Assembly (NCBI RefSeq): GCF_030527935.1
Contig: NZ_JAUMZV010000014.1
Location: forward strand, 1-52,901
Length of the DNA stretch: 52,901 bases
DNA from: Kingella sp. (in: b-proteobacteria)
GTDB lineage: Bacteria; Pseudomonadota; Gammaproteobacteria; Burkholderiales; Neisseriaceae
Direction: 5' to 3'
The notes beneath the pieces were generated by a model that was given only the letters and a program-made list of their open reading frames with translations, ran no database searches and was not told the origin of the DNA. Below are positions 47,678 through 52,901 of this stretch, piece by piece (position 1 is the stretch's first letter; every line of letters starts with the position of its first letter). Position numbers and translations under genes: made by a program.

Positions 47678-48496
47678 TTACTTCCAATAACGCCACCACG
47701 GCATATCGTCAGGTTTCCATTCTTTTTGCAAATAGGGGCTTTGCGGGAAGTTTTGTTGCAACACGCGCTGGCTGTCATTTGCCGCTTGCGTGTTGCCCAT
47801 TTTGCCGTAGGTGTATGCCATGATGGCAAGGGCTTCTTCCACAAAGCGCGTGTTTTGGAACTGCTTGATGACTTCCTGCGCACGATTGTTGGCGGCGAGA
47901 TATGCGCCGCGTTTGGCGTAGTATTTGGCGATGGCAATTTGATGCCCGCCCAGCGCGTCCACCAGCTGCGCCATGCGTTTGCGCGCGTCTTCGGCGTATT
48001 TGCTATCGGGGTAGCGCGTAACCAACTCATTGAACACGCGATAGGCGCGGCGGTTGGCTTGCGGGTCACGGTCTGACCAATCTTGCGATGCCAGCTTGCG
48101 CAAAAACGATTGGTCTTCATCAAACAATACCAAGCCGCGCAGATACAAGGCGTAGTCCATATCAATGCTGGCGGGGTAGTTGTGCTCAAAGCGCGTGAGC
48201 AGGGCTAGGGCTTTGGCGGGTTCTTCGTTTTTGTAATGCGCGTAGGCAGAGTCCAACAGCGATTGCTCGGTGTATCGCCCTGGGGCTTGGCGGGCGCGCA
48301 GCAATTCATAGAGCTTGTTGGCGTGTTCGTAGTTTTTCGCGTTCAGCTCGCTGCGGGCTTCGTTGTAAAGCTGGTCGTTTGACCAATTTTGCGCGGCAAT
48401 CGTCTCGCTATCCAGTTTAACCTTTTTGGCTTTGTTTTTAGCGGCGCAGCCTGTTAGGGCAACGGCTAGGGCGATGAGTAGCAAAGATTTTTTCAT
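47678..48496 (-). CDS. bamD: Outer-membrane assembly lipoprotein BamD (ComL)
   Basis: Essential lipoprotein of the BAM complex that inserts beta-barrel proteins in the outer membrane. It is 272 aa with a lipoprotein signal (ALTGC, Cys17) and about five TPR units. Typical segments are LYNEARSELNAKNYEHANKLYELLRARQAPG, ARQAPGRYTEQSLLDSAYAHYKNEEPAKAL, ELVTRYPDSKYAEDARKRMAQL and YYAKRGAYLAANNRAQEVIKQFQNTRFVEEALAIM. In Neisseria the protein is also known as ComL, needed for transformation. The start follows AAGGATGAATAATC. It lies 32 bases after tatC. Confidence 0.95.
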   Translation of the reverse strand: MKKSLLLIALAVALTGCAAKNKAKKVKLDSETIAAQNWSNDQLYNEARSELNAKNYEHANKLYELLRARQAPGRYTEQSLLDSAYAHYKNEEPAKALALLTRFEHNYPASIDMDYALYLRGLVLFDEDQSFLRKLASQDWSDRDPQANRRAYRVFNELVTRYPDSKYAEDARKRMAQLVDALGGHQIAIAKYYAKRGAYLAANNRAQEVIKQFQNTRFVEEALAIMAYTYGKMGNTQAANDSQRVLQQNFPQSPYLQKEWKPDDMPWWRYWK

Positions 48497-48528
48497 AAAG
48501 ATTATTCATCCTTGTTGATAAAAAGTTT

Positions 48529-49308
48529 TCAGGCTGCCTTATCTGCATCATCGTTGTCCGCATCATCTCGCGTGCGCGGTTTAATCATGCGACACACCAG
48601 CAACCCGCTTTCGTAGAGCAAAATCATCGGAATGGCGAGCATGATTTGCGACAACACATCGGGCGGCGTGAGTACAGCGGCAACAATAAACGCAGCCACA
48701 ATCAGATAAGGGCGGGCGGCGGATAATTGCGCGAAAGTAATCACGCCCATGCGATACAGCAACACCACCACCACGGGGATTTCAAACGTCATGCCAAAGG
48801 CAACAAACATCCCCAACACAAACGACAGATATTTATCAATATCGGTTGCCATAGAAACACCTGTGGGGGTCATGCCTGCGAAGAATTTGAACACCACGGG
48901 AAACACGAGAAAATAGCAAAACGCCATGCCTGCGGCAAACAAGATTAGGCTGGATAAAATCAGCGGCACAATCAGTCGTTTTTCGTGTTGATACAGCGCG
49001 GGGGCAACAAACGCCCAAATTTGATACAGCGTGTTGGGCAGCGAAACCAAAAACGCCGCCATCAACGCCACTTTAATCGGCACAAAAAAAGGCGCGATGA
49101 CATCGGTGGCAATCATGCTGGTGGTGTTGGGCAGCACCGCCATCAAAGGCTGGGCAACAAAGGCATACAAGGGCTGCGCAAAGGGCACAATCGCAAAAAA
49201 ACACAGCGCTATGCCCAACAACGCCCACACCAAGCGGCGGCGCAATTCCAGCAAATGTTCCACCAGCGGCTGCGCTTGCCCGCCGACTGGCTCGGTAGCT
49301 TGGCTCAT
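48529..49308 (-). CDS. tatC: Twin-arginine translocase subunit TatC
   Basis: Core inner-membrane receptor for folded proteins with RR signal peptides. It is 259 aa with six membrane helices. The N-terminal LVEHLLELRRRLVWALLGIAL (conserved Glu and Arg of the signal-binding site) is present. So are FVAPALYQHEKR, FAFGMTFEIPVVV-type AFGMTFEIPVVVVLL and YLIVAAFIVAAVLTPPDVLSQIMLAIP. Its start overlaps the tatB stop by 4 bases (ATGA). The C-terminus is acidic (DDADNDDADKAA) and ends in a DUS. Confidence 0.96.
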   Translation of the reverse strand: MSQATEPVGGQAQPLVEHLLELRRRLVWALLGIALCFFAIVPFAQPLYAFVAQPLMAVLPNTTSMIATDVIAPFFVPIKVALMAAFLVSLPNTLYQIWAFVAPALYQHEKRLIVPLILSSLILFAAGMAFCYFLVFPVVFKFFAGMTPTGVSMATDIDKYLSFVLGMFVAFGMTFEIPVVVVLLYRMGVITFAQLSAARPYLIVAAFIVAAVLTPPDVLSQIMLAIPMILLYESGLLVCRMIKPRTRDDADNDDADKAA

Positions 49309-49826
49309 CGGCGACTCCTTAGCTTAGGTGTGGCGCGGTGGCGCGGGCGCATATCGCGTTTGCGTGCCATCGCTTGTTTGCGCAGCGATTTGGCGTTGAG
49401 CGCGGCAATGGGCTGCTGCGGTGTGTAGTCAAATGCGGGGGGCGCATCTTCTGTTATGCCAAAATCGGCTGGCGTTTTTTGCTCGGGCAATCGCTCCCAT
49501 GCGGGGCGGTTGTCTTCTTGCGCTTGCGCGGCGATGGCTTGTGTGTGTTGGGCGATTTCTTGCGTTTCTTGCTCAACTTGCTTGCCGAAATCTTGCAATT
49601 CTTGTTTTAAATCGGCAACCGTGCTGGTGAAATCTTGCTTCACTTTGCTTAATTCGGCGTATTCGCCGTTGGCTGCCAATTCTTGTTTGACACCTGCTGC
49701 CAAGCGTTGAATTTTGCCTACCCATTCGCCTGCTTTGCGCGCCACTTTGGGCAGACGTTCTGGCCCTAATACCACTAGGGCAACCACGCCTGATAACAGC
49801 ATCTCGGTGAAGCTAAAATCAAACAT
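49305..49826 (-). CDS. tatB: Twin-arginine translocase subunit TatB
   Basis: Partner of TatC in recognising twin-arginine substrates. It is 173 aa. The N-terminal membrane helix and amphipathic helix (MFDFSFTEMLLSGVVALVVLGPERLPKVARKAGEWVGKIQRL) carry the conserved Gly-Pro hinge. A long coiled coil (VADLKQELQDFGKQVEQETQEIAQ) and a basic C-terminus (MRPRHRATPKLRSRR) follow. It starts 2 bases after tatA and overlaps tatC by 4, so the three are one unit. Confidence 0.93.
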   Translation of the reverse strand: MFDFSFTEMLLSGVVALVVLGPERLPKVARKAGEWVGKIQRLAAGVKQELAANGEYAELSKVKQDFTSTVADLKQELQDFGKQVEQETQEIAQHTQAIAAQAQEDNRPAWERLPEQKTPADFGITEDAPPAFDYTPQQPIAALNAKSLRKQAMARKRDMRPRHRATPKLRSRR

Positions 49827-49828
49827 GG

Positions 49829-50032
49829 TTAGGCTTGTTTATCGGTTTTTTGTTCAATCGCTTCTTCTTTTTTGCTGGCTTCGGCTTCGTTGCTGCCTTT
49901 TTCCAAGCCTTCTTTAAAGTCGTGGACTGCGCCGCCTAGGTCTTTACCTACGTTGCGCAATTTTTTGGTGCCAAATACGAGCACAACGATTGCCAATACG
50001 ATAAGCCAATGCCAGATTGATGTTAATCCCAT
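49829..50032 (-). CDS. tatA: Twin-arginine translocase subunit TatA
   Basis: Pore-forming subunit of the Tat system, 67 aa. It has a single membrane helix (SIWHWLIVLAIVVLVFGT) followed by the FGTKKLRNVGKDLGGAVHDFKEGL amphipathic helix with the conserved Phe-Gly hinge, and a charged C-terminal tail. The start follows AAGGAACTCAATC. It heads tatA-tatB-tatC. The upstream gene, pnuC, is separated by a 119-base gap with a DUS and a GCGTAGC-type repeat. Confidence 0.93.
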   Translation of the reverse strand: MGLTSIWHWLIVLAIVVLVFGTKKLRNVGKDLGGAVHDFKEGLEKGSNEAEASKKEEAIEQKTDKQA

Positions 50033-50127
50033 GATTGAGTTCCTTGTGATGTTTGGGGTTGGTAAAAAGGGTTAGGCAGCCTGAAAAGGGGTTGGGCTGC
50101 GCGGGGGGTATTTTATTACTTCGTCCG

Positions 50128-50162
50128 TTTTAGCTACGCTGAACTGCGTTTCAGGCTGCCTT
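50128..50162. repeat. GCGTAGC-type repeat with DUS after pnuC
   Basis: TTTTAGCTACGCTGAACTGCG then TTTCAGGCTGCCTTG, ending in the pnuC stop region. The same block recurs at 51690-51722 and 22278-22315. Confidence 0.55.
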
Positions 50163-50861
50163 GGGGGCTTGCTTGATGAGTTTGGTCCAGTTGTAATAGC
50201 CGTAGAGCGAGTTGCATAGGTATGCGCCATACATCAGATACATGGCGGGAGTGTTTGCCCACAAGATGATGGATAACACGTTGAGCGCAATCCAAAGCAG
50301 CCATTGTTCGCGGTAGCGCAAAATCATCATGGCTTGGGCAACAAATGTGATGACGGTGGTTGCGCCGTCTAGCCCTGTGGAACTACCGCCTGCGGCGCGT
50401 AGGGCTTGGATGAAGCCGTATGTGCCGATGCCGATGATGGCGAGCATGATTGCCCAGCCTTGCGGGCTTAATGCTTTGGCGATAACGGTGTCGCCGTCGC
50501 TGCTGTGGGCGGTGTTGCTTTTCCACATGAAGTAGCCGATAAATTGCGATGGCAAATAGATATACAACACGGAATTCATTTCGCCGATAAAGTTGGCGCG
50601 CCATGCAACGTAGAAATAGGTGTAGGCGAAAATCAGCCCGAAAAAGTAGTTGCTGATTTTGCCTTTGCTGACCAGCACCACGCAGATGATGCCTGAAATG
50701 CCTGAAATCATTTCTAATGCGCTGGTGGGATTTTGCACATAGGCAATCACTTGGGCGGCGATAAAGGCGAGCAGCCAGATGACTTCAAATGCTTTCCAGC
50801 CACTGAATAGTTCGTCTGCGATGAGCTTGATGTAGTCGGGTTTGTTGGCGGGGGTGGTCAT
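50151..50861 (-). CDS. pnuC: Nicotinamide riboside transporter PnuC
   Basis: Inner-membrane facilitator for nicotinamide riboside (or related vitamins), feeding NAD synthesis. It is 236 aa with about seven hydrophobic segments. PnuC-like features are GWKAFEVIWLLAFIAAQVIAYV, GKISNYFFGLIFAYTYFYVAWRANFIGEMNSVLYIYLPSQFIGYFMW and LRYREQWLLWIALNVLSIILW. Specificity for riboside versus thiamin or riboflavin analogues is not proved by sequence. It interrupts the HIT-tatABC order. No riboswitch is evident upstream. The start follows AAAGGGAGCAGCAAC. Confidence 0.88.
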   Translation of the reverse strand: MTTPANKPDYIKLIADELFSGWKAFEVIWLLAFIAAQVIAYVQNPTSALEMISGISGIICVVLVSKGKISNYFFGLIFAYTYFYVAWRANFIGEMNSVLYIYLPSQFIGYFMWKSNTAHSSDGDTVIAKALSPQGWAIMLAIIGIGTYGFIQALRAAGGSSTGLDGATTVITFVAQAMMILRYREQWLLWIALNVLSIILWANTPAMYLMYGAYLCNSLYGYYNWTKLIKQAPKAA

Positions 50862-50936
50862 GTTGCTGCTCCCTTTGGGGTGGATGAAAATGCGTTTTGG
50901 CTTCGCCGAAACTCACTTTGCCTGTTTTCAGGCTGC

Positions 50937-51260
50937 CTATTGTGGGTTGCCGAGTATGTGGATGTGCAGATGGAAGACTTCTTGCCCGCCGCCTTTGCCT
51001 GTGTTGATTTGGGTTTTGAAGCCGTGGCTTAACCCTGCTTGCTGGGCGATTTGCGGCACGTGCAGCATCATTTTGCCCAGCAGTTCTTGGTGTTGGGGCT
51101 GGGCGTGGGCGAGCGAATCAAAATGGGTTTTGGGGATGAGCAGCAGGTGCACGGGGGCGGCGGGGTGGATGTCTTTGAAGCAGAGCATTTCGTCGTCTTC
51201 ATACACGATGCTGCTGGGGATTTGTTTGGCGGCAATTTTGCAAAATAGGCAATCGGTCAT
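50937..51260 (-). CDS. HIT-family nucleotide hydrolase (HinT-like)
   Basis: A 107-aa histidine-triad protein; family members hydrolyse nucleoside phosphoramidates. It has the opening CLFCKIAAKQIPSSIVYEDDEMLCFKDIHPAAPVHLLLIPKTH. The catalytic triad motif is FHLHIHILG with His97, His99 and His101. The Cys-x2-Cys at the N-terminus may bind zinc. It stands between hisE and pnuC; the start follows CAAGGACAAAACC. Confidence 0.94.
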   Translation of the reverse strand: MTDCLFCKIAAKQIPSSIVYEDDEMLCFKDIHPAAPVHLLLIPKTHFDSLAHAQPQHQELLGKMMLHVPQIAQQAGLSHGFKTQINTGKGGGQEVFHLHIHILGNPQ

Positions 51261-51315
51261 GGTTTTGTCCTTGATGGTTTTCAGGCTGCCTGAAAGGGTG
51301 GCATTTTAATAGAGT

Positions 51316-51639
51316 TTAGCTTTTTGGGCGAGATGCTTTTTCGGCTATGCCTGATATTCCTTGGCGGCGGGCGAGTTCGGCGAGTATGTCGTCTATGCTT
51401 AGGTTGTGGTGGGCGAGCAGGATGATGCTGTGAAACCAAAGGTCGGCGATTTCGTACACGATGTGTTGGGCTTCGCCGTCTTTGCTTGCCATCAGCACTT
51501 CGCCTGCTTCTTCTATGACTTTTTTGAGAATTTTGTCTTGCCCTTGGTGTAGCAGTTGGGCGGTGTAGGATGTTTCGGGGCTGGCGGTTTTGCGTGCGTT
51601 GATGGTGGTTTGCAGTTGGGCTAGGATGGATTGGGGCAT
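51316..51639 (-). CDS. hisE: Phosphoribosyl-ATP pyrophosphatase
   Basis: Second step of histidine biosynthesis. It is 107 aa, an all-helical MazG-like fold with ETSYTAQLLHQGQDKILKKVIEEAGEVLMASKDG and the EIADLWFHSIILLAHHNLSIDDILAELARRQG core that carries the metal-binding acidic residues. It is separate from hisI, unlike the fused HisIE of enterics. The start follows AAAGGAACCCCACC. Confidence 0.94.
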   Translation of the reverse strand: MPQSILAQLQTTINARKTASPETSYTAQLLHQGQDKILKKVIEEAGEVLMASKDGEAQHIVYEIADLWFHSIILLAHHNLSIDDILAELARRQGISGIAEKASRPKS

Positions 51640-51689
51640 GGTGGGGTTCCTTTGGGTTGGGGATGACGGGGCAGCAGCCTGAAAAGGGT

Positions 51690-51722
51690 GTTTTTGGCTA
51701 CGCTGAACGGCGTTTCAGGCTG
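51690..51722. repeat. GCGTAGC-type repeat with DUS after hisI
   Basis: TTTTTGGCTACGCTGAACGGCG then TTTCAGGCTGCC, lying between hisI and hisE. A second DUS in inverse sense lies near 51674, allowing a hairpin. Confidence 0.55.
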
Positions 51723-51723
51723 C

Positions 51724-52116
51724 CTATGGGTTTTTGCCGTAGATTTGCTGTTCGTCTTTGATAACGGGGTCTTGGATTTGCCAGTCGTTATGTTGCCATT
51801 GGCGGTAGAAGCAGCTTTCGCGTCCTGTGTGGCAGGCGATGCCGCCGTTTTGTTGGATTTGCAGCAGGATGGCATCACCGTCGCAGTCGGTGCGGATGGC
51901 GAGTACGCGCTGGGTGTGCCCTGATTCTTCGCCTTTTTTCCATTGTTTTTGGCGGCTGCGGCTGTAATAGTGGGCGTAGCCTGTTTGGATGGTTTGTTGC
52001 AGGGCTTCGGGGTTCATGTAGGCAACCATCAGCACGCGCCCTGTTTGGGCATCTTGGGCGATGGCGACGATGAGATTGTTGTTGTCCCATTTTAGGGATT
52101 GGATGGGGGGGAGCAT
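51724..52116 (-). CDS. hisI: Phosphoribosyl-AMP cyclohydrolase
   Basis: Third step of histidine biosynthesis. It is 130 aa. Motifs are LIVAIAQDAQTGRVLMVAYMNPEAL, the YSRSRQKQWKKGEESGHTQ active-site stretch, and the zinc/magnesium site IRTDCDGDAILLQI with GGIACHTGRESCFYR. It is the first of hisI-hisE on this strand, away from any main his operon. The start follows CAAGGAACACCCC. Confidence 0.95.
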   Translation of the reverse strand: MLPPIQSLKWDNNNLIVAIAQDAQTGRVLMVAYMNPEALQQTIQTGYAHYYSRSRQKQWKKGEESGHTQRVLAIRTDCDGDAILLQIQQNGGIACHTGRESCFYRQWQHNDWQIQDPVIKDEQQIYGKNP

Positions 52117-52169
52117 GGGGTGTTCCTTGCGGTGGGGGATTTCTACCTTGCGCGTTGCGCTGCGGACTA

Positions 52170-52206
52170 CCCCTTTATACCCAAATCAAAGATTTGGACA
52201 AAGGGG
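52170..52206 (-). terminator. Nested hairpin after the CreA-family gene
   Basis: CCCCTTT and AAAGGGG enclose CCAAATC and GATTTGG, a two-part stem with a 3-base loop, between the CreA-family gene and hisI. A DUS-like GCAGGCTGCC follows. It has fold potential; the T-run is poor. A GTAGGGTGTG-family arm (CGGTGCGTGGCAGAGCCACA) lies at about 52245. Confidence 0.45.
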
Positions 52207-52288
52207 CAGGCTGCCTTTGGGGGGCTAAAATAAAAATCTGCTAATCGGTGCGTGGCAGAGCCACACGCCCTACGGATTGTTGCTTCAA

Positions 52289-52825
52289 TCACGCGCTGAT
52301 GTCGCACGCGCCGATTTGTTGGATGTTGCTGGCGGGTGCGGATGCGCTGGCGGCTGGGGTGGCGCGGGTGGTGCTGTAACACGAGAAGGCGGATAGGGAG
52401 TTTTTGGGCGAGCCTTCTATGATTTTGTCGCTGTACACCATGTAGGCAAAGGCTTTGCGCTTGGGGTCGTAGTAGCGGACGATTTGCAGGCTTTTGAAGG
52501 CGAAGCTGGCGTTGCGTTTGAATACTTGGCGCGGTTTGCTGACAACGTTTTCGCTGTATGCGATGCTGGGCGCGGTTTGCACGCAGGCGACGCTGGCATC
52601 GGATGCGTCTTCTTCTAGGTTGACGGTTTCTTTGATGCCGCCTTTTTTGGCGTAGGATAGGAAGCATGAGATGCCGTGCACGTCGGGGTCGTCAAAGGCT
52701 TCTATTTCTATGCGGTCGTTTTTGCCGAGCAGGTTGAACACGGTGGATGCTTCGCCGATTTTGTCGGTGTTTTTGCCGCAGGCGGCGAGCAGGGTTAGGG
52801 CGGTGAGCAGGATGATTTTGTTCAT
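52289..52825 (-). CDS. CreA-family lipoprotein
   Basis: A 178-aa protein with a lipoprotein signal (LLAAC, Cys16). The CreA domain follows: IGEASTVFNLLGKNDRIEIEAFDDPDVHGISCFLSYAKKGGIKETVNLEEDASDASVACVQ through FKRNASFAFKSLQIVRYYDPKRKAFAYMVYSDKIIEGSPKNSLSAF. CreA's function is unknown. An extra C-terminal tail of about 25 residues (ATPAASASAPASNIQQIGACDISA) is longer than the usual form. The start follows AAGGAAACCCC. The window ends 76 bases upstream. Confidence 0.88.
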   Translation of the reverse strand: MNKIILLTALTLLAACGKNTDKIGEASTVFNLLGKNDRIEIEAFDDPDVHGISCFLSYAKKGGIKETVNLEEDASDASVACVQTAPSIAYSENVVSKPRQVFKRNASFAFKSLQIVRYYDPKRKAFAYMVYSDKIIEGSPKNSLSAFSCYSTTRATPAASASAPASNIQQIGACDISA

Positions 52826-52901
52826 GGGGTTTCCTTGTATGGTGTGGATTAGGTGTAGAAATCAACCGCGTTGTTTACACAACAGTTTGGGAAAAATAAG
52901 C

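Overview
The window is a chromosomal segment from a member of the Neisseriaceae, most likely Kingella or a close relative. The main evidence is the extremely frequent 12-mer AGGCAGCCTGAA and its complement TTCAGGCTGCCT. This matches the DNA uptake sequence (DUS) dialect I associate with Kingella (AG-kingDUS) rather than the GCCGTCTGAA of N. meningitidis. In the first 17 kb I counted about 37 near-perfect copies, so the window probably holds on the order of 100. Many sit as inverted pairs just after stop codons, where they double as transcription terminators. Neisserial dRS3-like 20-mers (ATTCCC-N8-GGGAAT) and gene content (lptE-holA, bamD, hisI-hisE-HIT-tatABC, phosphoketolase-acetate kinase) agree with this placement. 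I saw no rRNA, tRNA, CRISPR array, prophage or transposase gene.

Layout. 0.3-6.3 kb: nrdA, an AT-rich orphan gene, psd, a short inverted-repeat element, a Sel1-repeat protein, an O-methyltransferase and a DUF3460 protein. 6.8-15.6 kb: central carbon metabolism, with sucA and sucB (2-oxoglutarate dehydrogenase E1 and E2), then xfp and ackA on the opposite strand, which together turn xylulose-5-P/fructose-6-P into acetate and ATP. 15.7-24 kb: a DUF808 membrane protein, xseA, hupB, lon, a small membrane protein, holA and lptE. 24-30.4 kb: a coiled-coil periplasmic protein, a YheS-type ABC-F ATPase, three poorly characterised proteins, ung and darP. 30.8-42.9 kb (mostly + strand): pmbA, an EF-hand protein, a HerA-like ATPase, ftsK, an unusual rnfB, parB, rfbB, trmB, a small lipoprotein and a trpG/pabA glutaminase. 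43-52.8 kb (all - strand): pgeF, purH, a NERD-domain protein, a tiny lipoprotein, fis, a Sel1 protein, bamD, tatC-tatB-tatA, pnuC, a HIT protein, hisE, hisI and a CreA-family lipoprotein.

The genes are largely housekeeping. The unusual content is the intergenic DNA, which is packed with at least seven families of short repeats. These are the DUS; dRS3-like elements; a 205-bp element with 24-bp perfect terminal inverted repeats plus a diverged second copy; a 162-bp element with 26-bp inverted repeats nested in another inverted repeat, with deleted and chimeric copies elsewhere; a twin-hairpin element; a DUS-linked GCGTAGC repeat in about a dozen places; and GTAGGGTGTG palindromes.

Some of this repeat DNA has entered coding sequence. 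The C-terminal tail of RnfB is partly translated DUS plus GCGTAGC repeat. The linker of the NERD protein is a 57-bp, DUS-bearing tandem repeat. FtsK, PurH, Lon, SucB and others carry DUS-encoded peptides. This repeat-to-protein traffic is the most interesting signal in the window. No self-contained novel defence or mobile system was recognised.
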